NCBI GenBank assembly: GCA_000310025.1
Contig: FN649742.1
Coordinates: forward strand, 3,523,231-3,533,528
Origin: Ectocarpus siliculosus
Lineage: Eukaryota > Sar > Phaeophyceae > Ectocarpales > Ectocarpaceae
Direction: 5' to 3'
DNA length: 10,298 nt
Shown piece by piece: positions 1 through 8,800 of this stretch (within the stretch, counting starts at the first letter, position 1; each line of letters begins with the position of its first letter). Below the pieces are notes generated by a model. It was not told the DNA's origin, did no database searches, and saw nothing but the letters and a program-made list of their open reading frames with translations. Made by a program: the position numbers and the translations under genes.

Positions 1-290
1 GGTAAAAAAATTACCCCGGGGTTGGGGTTTTTTTTTTTTTTCACTCCCGGGGGGGGCAAGAAAAAAATTTTTAAGGTTTTTGTGCCCCCCCCCGGGGGAT
101 TCCCTTTTGCCCTTCAAGCCAAAATTTTTTTTGCCCATTCCTTTTTTTACCCCCCCCCCGGGGGGCCCCCCCCCCTTTCCCCCCCCCGGGGGTTCCTTCT
201 TTTGGGGGAGGCCGGCAAATGGTTTCCCCCCCAAGGCATAAAAAAAGGGGGTCCCCCCCCCCCCCCCCCCCCCCCGAGCCTCATCCGCGC
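1..290. other. Low-quality contig end
   Basis: This stretch is almost entirely runs of G, C, T and A, including a C run of about 20 bases near 257-275, with abrupt switches between homopolymers. That pattern is typical of over-called read tails, not biological low complexity, and normal mixed sequence begins abruptly near 276-290. The open frame across it translates to mostly P, G, F and K and should not be treated as a gene. Coordinates and frames here are unreliable. Confidence 0.8.
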
Positions 291-1721
291 AAAAATACAA
301 CAAGCTTAGATTGAGGCTTCCCCGGACTGGGGGTGGTACGCTCAACAACAAGAACAACACACCCACCACGGCGTCTTGTTTTTTTTTTCGCTCAGATAAT
401 TCGGCCGCAAGTTCCCCCTTAACCTGGAGCCTCTGGGCGACGGTTCCTCGGTATTTTTGTGGCTTCGCGAACAAATCGCGAAGATACGATCCACGGCTGG
501 CTGCCGACGGGCGTTGGGGAGCAGGCATGGCCTGTCACACTCACCGCTATGGTAGAGGGACGAAAGGAATTATGAGGGAGGAGGAGGAGGCACGGGGCCA
601 TCCAAGGGTATCTACAGTTCGGGTTTGGCTACCGCCACCGCGGCCACTCACTGCCGTCGTCGCGGTTGTTAAAAAAAACGAACAGCTTTTTGCTAGCACT
701 GCGTTGAAGATTTCTATTCGTTTTTGTCTTTCGCACCCACACTGACTGCTGTTTTTTTGCTCCGAGTGGGCCAAACAATTTTTTGTTTTAAACTTCCGAC
801 CAGCACCACTATGCATACCACCACCAGCTGCTGCTGGATCGACAAGACATGAAGATTTCGAGAAAATTCTATCATATCTAAAGTTAAACTAAAACCGCAA
901 GAACGTTGCTGCTACAACAACCAACAGCGAAGACACGCGCGGTTGGCAAGAGCCAGGCGTGAACGAAAACAAGTCTCACGAAAAAAATGTACGTTTACAC
1001 TCTTTCGGCCTTCTACCCATGCTTCCGCCAAACCCCGCAAATGCAGGTCGTTTCGCGGTGCTGACCGAAAGAAGAAGCAAAACAATGCACGCACTACAGC
1101 AGTATGTTACCGGTTCTCAACCAGCGAGGGTTGGTTTCTGCACGAAACCATCACCCGTAACTTCAACACCGCGAGAAAAGAACAAAACCAGTCTAGTCTA
1201 TGCATACATCACAACAACATTTAAAATTCCCTCGGGAATAAATATGTACTTCGTTTGAACAGCAGTCTACACTACAGGCAACAGAGCGTACATATGACAT
1301 GAACGTATTCACACAACGATATACAACACATTAATTGTAACCCATCTGACGATCGATGCACAACACCCTTGCCTTGCCCAACCTCCTCCACCAACAACCC
1401 GAGTCCCTTTCCCCTCGTGCTGCTACAGAGGCAGACGCCGTCAAATTGCTCTCCATCTGCCCCACAGCTTACTCATATCATTCATTGCATCCATCCTCCC
1501 TTGTGGTACGGCAGCGTACGTACGTACTATGTTGTTCTATTGCCGTGTGTTGGTCGAAAAACACCGCCTCCTGTACCCCTGCACATGATTCACGACAACG
1601 ACTTCATAACGCCTACCTCTTTCGTGCCGTTAACCAACCAACGGCGACAGACGGTTTGATTCGCCGTCTTTGCGCTGAGTTTCCCCGCACAACAATCCGG
1701 CAGCAGCGGGTCTCTCAAACG
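291..1721. other. No recognisable gene; probably intergenic
   Basis: I see no exon I can support on either strand. The longest open frames (311-745 +, 1356-1856 +, 547-816 -) translate to compositionally odd sequence rich in R, S, T, H, C and P, without domains, and none joins to a phase-compatible partner. The plus strand from about 1130 to 1400 is rich in A and C (repeated CAACA and ACAAC), which on the minus strand would suit a T/G-rich transcript tail. Part of this stretch may be 3' UTR or downstream sequence of the minus-strand gene ending at 1953. A short perfect hairpin occurs at 463-483. Confidence 0.45.
463..483. repeat. Short perfect inverted repeat (8-bp arms)
   Basis: CTTCGCGA at 463-470 is the exact reverse complement of TCGCGAAG at 476-483, around a five-base loop ACAAA. 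No role is evident, and chance is a reasonable explanation for a repeat this short. Confidence 0.5.
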
Positions 1722-1727
1722 TTTATT
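1722..1727 (-). promoter_or_regulatory. Possible polyadenylation signal of the DUF3110 gene
   Basis: On the minus strand the sequence reads AATAAA, about 226 bases after the stop codon of the DUF3110 gene. A TGTAAC lies about 10 bases upstream of it on the same strand. It could mark the transcript 3' end, but algal poly(A) signals are degenerate and a hexamer alone is weak evidence. Confidence 0.3.
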
Positions 1728-1952
1728 ATATGTTACAACACCCACAACAGCAGCAGCAACGAAAGGAGGCTACATACAGCCGCCGGTGGATTGACCGCGT
1801 TCTTCTCCATGCGCGGGAGTCTCTCGTGGTCGCTCGCTCAACTACACTGTCAGTGATGTCCCAAAAAAACGACAGGCTCAATTCTTCCTGACAGAAGCGC
1901 AGTCGGGATCCCGATCCACTCTGGTCTGCCAGTCAGTCGGTTTCACCTTTGC

Positions 1953-2183
1953 TTATTCCTGAGCGTACAGCCGCTCGAATTTAGCCCGCCACTTACGGAC
2001 GTCATCCGGCGTCAGCACGGATCCCTCTTCCTCCCCTGCGCCGCGTCGTCCGCGAGGCGATGACGCCAAGTTCAAAGGGTCGAAGCCCAGATCTTTCTTA
2101 GTCTTTCGGGGGGCTTCGGGCACAACGTTGACGGGGATCATCCAGATGCCGAAGCTGTGGTCCAGGCAGAAGCGTTTGAGGTC
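1953..2183 (-). CDS. DUF3110 gene, terminal exon 4
   Basis: Acceptor TTGGCAG at 2190-2184, then 76 codons and TAA at 1955-1953. The first residues, DLKRFCLDHSFG, complete the DUF3110 domain. The rest is a charged tail with an acidic glutamate cluster and a likely terminal helix. The intron before it (2685-2184) is 502 bases and contains a short GA microsatellite near 2258-2268. Confidence 0.75.
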   Translation of the reverse strand, partial: DLKRFCLDHSFGIWMIPVNVVPEAPRKTKKDLGFDPLNLASSPRGRRGAGEEEGSVLTPDDVRKWRAKFERLYAQE

Positions 2184-3890
2184 CTGCCAAGGTGTGGATC
2201 AAGCCAATAATTAGTGAGGCAGAGATGGGTACCAAAGGTTATTTTGTCATTCGCAGGGAGAGAGAGAGGACCAAAATAGTCACTTAATATAAGAAAAAAC
2301 TGATCTGCGGGAGACAATAAACAAGCGGGGGTGGTTATTGACAGTTAAGATATTAGTGACGGAGACCTCGGTTCAGTGCGCTTTCAACACAGTTTCCGTC
2401 GTTGCTGTTGTAAACGTGAAGAGAAGGTGTGTTTGACTTGTGTCATCAACCCAAAAACAGCTTGTTCACTGCCCCGCACCCCGTCTTACCATGTTCCTGC
2501 CTGGTGTTGCACACACGTAAGAGCCAATTTTCATCCGACTTGACTCGGTCCCCAGCCAGCACATTGTCGTTTTCGAACGACTCAACAACAAAAAAGCCAG
2601 ACGACAAGCGAACAAGCCCATCCATCCGTAACCCACGCCAACAAACACACAATCATTTTGTGCCGCGCATGATACGCCTACCCACCGTCATTGAGACGCG
2701 CGTCGGTCTCGGGATTCCCAGTCCCTTCTCCTTCAGCTTGAAGGCGTAGCGCAGCGCCCCTTCCCGCTCTTCGAAGGCCAAGGCAGAGTTGGTGCCCTTG
2801 GACCACAAGCAATACAGTCCTCGCTGTGGCTCGCTGCTGCTGCTGAAGGACCCAGAGCCTTGGTTGAAAATAAGGACCCAAACTGCGCGCGGTAGTAGGG
2901 TGGAACGCTGATGATTCGGGAGGGGGGGGGCACAGGTGGACCAGTTCAAAGGGCGGGGGGATGGTCGGTTACATTTTTTTCGTATCATCGTTTGTTGTGT
3001 TGACTCCTGCGGATCCAAAGTACGTTGTCGTGCCCGCACGGACGGCTGGTGTTAGTTGTTGCTGCGCGCACGCGCGGGTGAGCGCTGGTGCGTCTCAGTA
3101 CGCGGTGCTGGTAATTCCTAGATTACCATCGATTACCTTGCAAGTACACACGAACTTACCGCGCGGTGTCCCGATTCTGTGGACGCCACCCAGCGGATGC
3201 TTTCGTCTTGTCTGGGTGTTCTCTTGCCCGCCCCTCTGCTTCTCTTGATAGAGTCGATTCGCCGTCTGATAGCGGCAGAACCCACTCTGTCTGGGATGCT
3301 GGACTGGGCGTCGAGGGGATCGTTGTTGCTGTGGTCGCCTGAGGTGATGGCGGTGATGAGGAGGTATGGACCAGGGGGTGCATGTGTTGTGGTATTTGCA
3401 TCTTGAAAAGTGCACATGCCGAGTGTTTTGCGCACTACTGCTGTATAATACTCCCCTATTTTTCCTTGTCATGCGTGTGTGCAGAATTCCTTGCGCATCG
3501 ATCGGGTGCAACAGGGTGTGTACCCACACATCAATTTTTGGAGACGATTTACATCAGGTATATGCACACATCAATCCTCCCCCACCATCACCAGCTACAA
3601 CGTGCAGTTGCGTCTACGGACGAACACAGCAGGAGCTTTTCCAAGCAGAGCACAACGGCTTGGTAGCAGGAAGAGCCAACGAGCGGAACCGCTGCACCGG
3701 ATCCTCGGCAATAACGAGAACAGAGCGAGGTGGTGTTTGTCCCAGCTATTACATAAAAAATACCAGTAGCGGACAAACCTGGGGGAAGCCCTTCCGCCGC
3801 CATGGTGACAACTCGCCGGCCCTGTTTCCCTGCGTACAGCAGTCTTGCACTTGGGGCGACGGCGGCAGACAGCCTCAACGCCGAGGGCAT
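1953..3890 (-). CDS. DUF3110 domain protein, probably plastid-targeted (4 exons)
   Basis: Spliced model on the minus strand: exons 3890-3779, 3338-3160, 2907-2686 and 2183-1953, joined in phases 1, 0 and 0, giving 247 codons and TAA. Residues about 106-190 read as a DUF3110 domain: a start WVLIFNQG, then GLYCLWSKG, then ALAFEEREGALRYAFKLKEKG, and DLKRFCLDHSFG from the last exon. This matches the family pattern of a short beta strand, an acidic FE/D motif, an RYA helix and a final FC helix. The family is known from cyanobacteria and plastid-bearing eukaryotes and its biochemical function is not established. Residues 1-34 are rich in A, S, R and L, with no acidic residue before the RRVVTMAAE stretch, so they look like an organelle transit sequence. 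The C-terminus (about 200-247) is charged, possibly with a helix VRKWRAKFERLY. A serine-rich insertion sits inside the domain near residues 115-126. The start at 3890 is the conservative choice; coding may extend upstream through another exon. I am fairly sure of exons 3 and 4 and less sure of 1 and 2. Confidence 0.72.
2686..2907 (-). CDS. DUF3110 gene, exon 3 (core of the domain)
   Basis: This exon encodes 74 residues containing most of the DUF3110 domain (WVLIFNQG, then LYCLWSKG, then LAFEE, then LRYAFKLKEKG). The acceptor is CAT CAG preceded by a long C/T run, and the donor is ACG|GTGGGT. A second acceptor at 2885-2883 would start the exon at TTTGGG but does not fit the phase of exon 2. 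Confidence 0.75.
3160..3338 (-). CDS. DUF3110 gene, exon 2
   Basis: The exon opens after a pyrimidine-rich acceptor (CCATCACCTCAG) and ends at a near-ideal donor GTAAGT. It adds 59 residues, basic and polar, including SIPDRVGSAAIRRRIDSIKR and ending STESGHRA. No domain is recognised; it forms the linker between presequence and DUF3110 domain. This frame was chosen over the other two because it alone matches the flanking exons in phase at both ends. Confidence 0.6.
3779..3890 (-). CDS. DUF3110 gene, exon 1 (presequence)
   Basis: This exon encodes 37 residues beginning MPSALRLSAAVAPSARLL and ending MAAEGLPP, then one base of a split Gly codon. The donor reads CAG|GTTTGT. The composition (Arg, Ser, Ala, few acids) suits a plastid or mitochondrial presequence. 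In-frame sequence continues upstream as a TSAFV stretch, and a good acceptor lies at 3900-3899, so the true exon may begin at 3898. Confidence 0.55.
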
Positions 3891-4316
3891 GACGAAAGCT
3901 GATGTGAGGTGCAGCACGCGCACGTTTCGGCCGGCAGAGGCGGCGGTGGTGGGCGGCAACACATGCAGGCACACCTTCGCGGGTTCCCTATCCGCGCGCG
4001 GTCTCGGGATAGATACCGGAACGCGTGTGTGACCTAACAAACAACACTTTCTGCAGATTGCTGCTGTAGGCAAATAAAATGAATTCATTCATTCGTAAGA
4101 TGAGGAGTGCCAACGACTAGGGGAATCTCCCTGTGGGACCTTCCTGGTATACAACCTCTAGAGTTTCAGTATCTGCGGGGGGTGGTGGGGGATGAGAGAG
4201 GACAAGTTTACCGAGGGCTTAACCCCCCTACCACGCACAGAAAATTAGGCGGATGGTGCAGACAGTTCCATCCCAGGGTGCAAGTGCAAAGCTGCCTTCC
4301 CACTTGAGCCGTCTCT

Positions 4317-4380
4317 TGTCTATAATCCCTATCAATTGTCCCCTCGTTTACGAGGGGACAATTGATAGGGATTATAGACA
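4317..4380. repeat. Perfect 64-bp palindrome (31-bp arms, 2-base centre)
   Basis: Bases 4317-4347 are the exact reverse complement of 4350-4380, with TT at 4348-4349 as the only spacer. Arms begin TGTCTATAATCCC and run to the CCCTCGT at the centre. There is no mismatch in 31 pairs, so it is either young, maintained, or an artefact of read or assembly folding. The flanking bases do not pair. The centre contains CCCTCG/CGAGGG. It lies about 430 bases upstream of the conservative DUF3110 start and would be intronic if the candidate 5' exon is real. Confidence 0.9.
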
Positions 4381-4760
4381 GCAACTGGCGGGAGCGTGGT
4401 AAACGGGGCACGAAAAGGAGGTTTTCAAGATATTTCTCTAGAGGGAAAGCGAGACCTTCTAACTCAAGCCCTAGGGTGCTTGGTGCCTCCTATCAACGGT
4501 GGTCTAGGTACTTCTTCCGCGCTTGCCCCTAGTAGCGCTTTCCACCCAAGCGTAAACAGACGCGGCGCAACTTCGCTGTTGAACCGGCGGCGTAATCGCC
4601 CCGCGATTCGACCTGTTGATTACCCTCATACTCCTCCACTCTACACAGCATCCATACTAGACTAGAGTCGTCCCTGTGTACCCTGGCACCCCCCTGGTCG
4701 AGTAGTGCAAAGGAGGAGACAATCATGCCATTCTTCGCGAGGTAAACCAGGTGAAGAAGA

Positions 4761-4781
4761 TGGGGACAAAAAGTGTCCCCA
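4761..4781. repeat. Small perfect hairpin, 8-bp arms and 5-base loop
   Basis: TGGGGACA at 4761-4768 pairs with TGTCCCCA at 4774-4781 around AAAAG. The GGGGACA core also occurs inside the 64-bp palindrome about 400 bases to the left, which may be chance or a shared origin. No function can be assigned. Confidence 0.6.
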
Positions 4782-4866
4782 AAAGGCGATCCAGCCCTAA
4801 GGTTGTTGTTCCGTGGAAATAAGCAGTCAATCCATCCAGACCGGAGGGAGCGAGACGCACTCACAC

Positions 4867-4903
4867 CCAGCTTAAGCACGACAACCATACAACAGAACAC
4901 CAT
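4867..4903 (-). CDS. Candidate signal-peptide exon of the DUF3110 gene
   Basis: On the minus strand an ATG at 4903 opens MVFCCMVVVLKL, a strongly hydrophobic stretch, followed by G|GTGTGAGT. Ending the exon at 4867 leaves phase 1, which fits the acceptor at 3900-3899 and would join to AFVMPSALRL. That would give a hydrophobic signal peptide followed by an AF-type motif, as in stramenopile plastid presequences. The frame is also open further upstream to an ATG at 4972. The competing donor GTGAGT at 4864 is stronger in sequence but gives the wrong phase. This is speculative. Confidence 0.22.
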
Positions 4904-5791
4904 CCATTGGTCTAGGGCAATCCAGGCACACGGGGGCAGCCATCTCGTCGCTTCACTCGAGGGCCGTAGCATCTTTTAGATATTCACATGCGATGGGTGC
5001 CACAACGCCACGCCACCACTTCAACATGAGAATCCCGTTGTTGCCAACAGAGAGGCGATTCATGATCGATCGCACAGACGGACCGGGTTGCTCCTGCGAC
5101 TACGTACATGTACAGAGGGAGCACACGACAGACCTGCTGACAAGACTTGGCCTTGATTATTTTCCGCTTTCCGGCGGTGCGGGTACCCCTCCGGAGCTAG
5201 TCTGGGTAAGGAGCCGCCGTTTTAGAAAAGAGCGGGTATGGTTGCAATGTATCCCAACGGTGTGTATTCCTTACCTTCGCCGCTCGCGATCATGACGAGG
5301 GGGACGATGCCGCATACGTAACGCATTTTGTACACAAGAAGCGCGGAAGTGAGTGCCGTGTGGGTATGTCACGCCCAAAACCTGGCCCGCGATATCACAG
5401 GAGGTGTGTGTGTGCAAGGGTGTCGTGGGAGAGGAGGGCAGATTGCATCGCGGACAGAACATTTTTTTTCATTACGAGACTGTCATGAGGTTCAACCTTG
5501 CAATTGCAAATGTTTGAACAAGCCAATCAGCTACGAGCTATTTTTGTTGCCCCTCAGAAAAGTTCGCGGACAGACTCGCCGACAGACTCACGGACACTCC
5601 GGCTCCCCAGCTTCTTCTTGTCTTCTCCCTCTGGACCAAGCACACACCCTGCGCTCGAGTTGACACATGAAGCGTATTTCGTGACACCAGCTTGCCTGTA
5701 CACGCGTACACATACAAGCGCGCCTTCGGATCGGAACACGTGTGGCGAGGTGTGTGTGCGCGTAGTGTTGGGGGACCGCCTCTCTGCTAGC

Positions 5792-5891
5792 ATGAGCGTA
5801 TCCGGAGCCGACAAGGACAAGTCCACCACCGTCGTGGAAGAAGATGGGTACCTCCTATGGCTCTCGGACGACGATATAAACTCTACGGCAG
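5792..5891 (+). CDS. Orphan gene, exon 1
   Basis: This exon encodes 33 residues and one base of a split Gly codon. The donor used is GCAG|GTGAAA. G or C fills the third codon position in about 24 of 33 codons here, falling to about 19 of 41 immediately beyond, which favours ending here. A better-looking donor, GTATGT at 6018, has the same phase and would add 42 residues. Confidence 0.5.
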
Positions 5892-8800
5892 GTGAAATCC
5901 AGGCAATCTGTGTACCCACATCACTACAAGACTTTCTGAATTTCTGTGTCATCGGACACGTCTATGAGCGTTTGCCTCTCAACTTATCGCAATCCGTGAT
6001 ACTTTCTTTCACAGGAAGTATGTACAAGCTGGTCTGACCAAGAAGCTAACTTTCGTTCTTTCATGTCCCACTCTGCTGTTTCAACGAATTTAGACTTCAA
6101 ATTTGGCGGGTGCTCGTATAAGACCATAGGGGATGCGCAGGTGCCGGAATTTTTCGGATCTGAGTTGATTTTAGGTATATAACTATCAATTGGCGGCATA
6201 GTTGGGATACTTCCTGTACTGAACTCAGCATAAAAAAAAGTTTCTCAGATCAAGCTGAAAATTGCTGTGCATGTACCTGGGAACATCGCGAGAGCAAAGA
6301 TGGTAGTTTCAAGGCTCACGGCATCTTCCATCAGAAGTTATGGCCTATTAAAGAATCCGATACAACACACGAGATACCTGAGGCAACGTAAGGATCTCGC
6401 GATTCCCACGCTGTTTTTTCCAATTTGAAGCTGAAATTTCGACACGGCATCCCCATGAGTACAACAAACAAATAAGCCACTGCGCCATTTGACTTCTTTC
6501 TTTTTTTCTGCGACTTTTTGGCATAGCAAATATACCCATGAATACTAATATCAGCCTAACTTACGAAATAAAAAAAAAATCCAAATAGCGCAGTGGCCTT
6601 TGTGTTTATATTACTCATGCAGATGCCGTGTCAAAATTTCAGGTTCTAACTCGAAAAAACCGCGTGGGAAATCCGCTTCAACCTTCAAATTTGCGTCTTG
6701 GTCAGACCAGCTTGTATGCTTACGCAAATTTACAGCAGTGTCTCTCGCTCATTACGCGGGACTCGTTTGAAAGCGAGACAAATACTCCTTCATTCTGTCT
6801 GCCTCATTTTACCGGCGGTCGGATGGTGGCTGCTTCCAATAATTGTCCAGCTCCTCCTACCATCGTCGCGTACACTAGGTAAAAACAGTTCGTGTCTCGA
6901 GTTCAGCCGTACAGTATACGAAACCGCCGAGCGTATCGCGCGCCCGCTCTCTTGTCTGACTGAAATATCCTGGCTTAATCTATCAACAGCAGTATATAAT
7001 TTCTCCATCGTATCTTAGAGGCGATGTCATTGATCAACACAACGCCGTCGTCTCCTGCTGGTGAATATTTGCAGGCACCGCAGACCAGGCATCCGTGATC
7101 GAAGCCGAATCGGGCACCTCTGTGCCGCACTCGACTGCATCGAGGCCGCCCAGTACTTCCGTAGCCATCGTGCAGAGCATCAAGGCAATGCAACAGCAGT
7201 TGGTGGACGTCTCCCTGAACGGTGCCATTCCAGTAGCCTCCGATGCCGTGATGGCAAGGTACAGAGGGGCTGTAGAAAAATTCGAGGCTTCGCAGAAAGC
7301 TTTGACGACCGTTGCGGTGAGCCTGAACGCCGCGCAGCGGGATGCCCTCAAAGCATCCGACGATGTCATAGAAGCGGCCAGGGAAGCGTTCGGTGAAGAC
7401 CCTGAGGCTTCTTCAGACTCCGCTTCCGGCAGCGCACAGATGAACCCGTCTGCTTCTCTGTCGCAGGAGAAGCGCTCATCACCGTGTTCATTGACACAAG
7501 AAGTACGGCAGGCCAATCTGAGACTGGCAAGGGTTGAACAGCAACTTGCTGTCATCAACGTCTGTTCCGGCAGCAACACTGGTACGTAGCCTCAAGCGGA
7601 GGCATGCGGGAGGAGGGGCAGCCATGGCCTATATTTACTGCAGTAATTCGCGGCAGGGAGTGTTGCTCACTCGAAAAAATCGCTCGTCGGGTGTACGTAT
7701 TGCATTCGACTTGATTGCGTGTGCGTCGCGATCGACGTGGTGTTCGAAATATGACGCAAGGTGGTGGCGGGTGTGGGGCTTGCAACACTTCCAAGCTTGG
7801 GACGGAGGTGGGGCTGACAACGGTGCAAGAGTTTCGCTCGGATTGCCTAGCAAGCGTCAATAAGAATAACGAAGAAGGCATTGGACGGTGGAGAGGGAAA
7901 AGTGAAGACAGCACCGTGCTTTGCATCTATACCCTGTTTTTCTGGGCCGAGATGCCGCCCAAAAGGTATATATCTCTGGTTGTTGGCCTTCGTCAGGGAT
8001 GTCTACAATGATCACAAAAACATTCCCGTGTTTTTCTCAACTCTGTGCGACGCAGATCGATATCCGCCAACATCACCGAATGTTGCCGCTGCTAGCAAGA
8101 GACTCGGGAGACTTCTGCAGAGGCACCTCCGCGTTACGGAGAAGGAGAATTCTGCCACCCGCGCTGCCGCTAGCGATGGCGCCTACGCGAAGCTGACGGT
8201 CCACGGCTACCACCAGAACGCGCAGGTCCTCGTCGACACCTACCGCTGCTCTGGGAGCGCGTGTCGAGTCTTCAGCCTCGTACGGGAGTACAAACGTTTC
8301 GCGGCGCAGAAGGCAAAGAAGGATGCGTCCGTGGTTACCCATCTCCACAACATGGCTGCCTCCAGGTACATACATCTGACCAGGTCTGAACGAGTTACGT
8401 TCCTCGGGGGGGGGTGGCCGTACGTAAGAGTGACACAGCCCAGGTGCAGTGCAATGCGAAGTGCTTGGTGAGCGATGGGGGCCGTTCGATTCACTGCGTA
8501 GCAGCAGCAGCAGCGCAAGAATACCTTTGTGTCGATGGAGACCTCCTATCAATCTTCGAGAAGCAACAACTCTGCGGTTCTTTGTGGATATATAATAAGT
8601 TGTTGTCGTCAAACCAGAGCGTGGAGCAGCTGATCCAACGGCGGTGCTCGCTCGTGGAAAAACGAAAAATAGATGTTGAAGTATACAGGCCCTAGCTGAA
8701 CAGGTGTGCACAGAGCGCCGAGCTGCAGGTGGCGTGTCGTACAACTGAGAGGCATCTTTGTGCTGCAACTGGACAAGCGTTTCCCCCCCTCCCTACCCCC

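Larger units (their letters stand above)
3891..5791. other. Region between two divergent genes
   Basis: This 1.9-kb stretch separates the starts of the leftward DUF3110 gene and the rightward orphan gene, so both promoters should lie in it. I see no convincing TATA box or other placed core element. It holds a perfect 64-bp palindrome, a small hairpin, ATTC repeats at 4084-4094, GT-rich runs near 5403-5416 and a candidate upstream exon on the minus strand. Open frames of 100-150 codons occur (4529-4972 -, 5328-5663 +) but show no domain. Confidence 0.5.

Noticed and set aside
22-309. Open frame rich in P, G, F and K at the left end
   Set aside because: It lies in homopolymer-inflated sequence and its composition reflects the runs, not protein coding.
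419-601. Minus-strand ATG with a leucine run followed by a GTGAGT donor-like site
   Set aside because: The leucines come from a short CTC repeat, the rest is not protein-like, and no phase-matched downstream exon is readable.
1356-1856. 166-codon plus-strand open frame
   Set aside because: No domain, odd composition (H, S, C, T rich), and it lies opposite the probable 3' UTR of the DUF3110 gene; no compatible exon partner was found.
3366-3902. 178-codon plus-strand open frame
   Set aside because: It runs antisense to exon 1 and the first intron of the DUF3110 gene, and its translation is low in hydrophobic pattern with many C, R, T and H.
4319-4326. TATAAT-like box within the palindrome as a bacterial promoter
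   Set aside because: The setting is eukaryotic with spliced genes, and the sequence is explained by the palindrome arm.
4604-4616. GATTCGACC resembling a tRNA or SINE B box
   Set aside because: The match is partial, no A box lies at the right distance and no cloverleaf can be drawn around it.
7881-8055. Extension of exon 3 upstream in its open frame
   Set aside because: The available acceptors there (after CCGAG near 7950 and GTCAG near 7998) need phase 2, while exon 2 ends in phase 1; the acceptor at 8055 fits and has the better pyrimidine tract.
8073-8768. 231-codon minus-strand open frame
   Set aside because: It is the antisense shadow of exon 3 of the orphan gene and intron sequence; it shows no domain and no start context.
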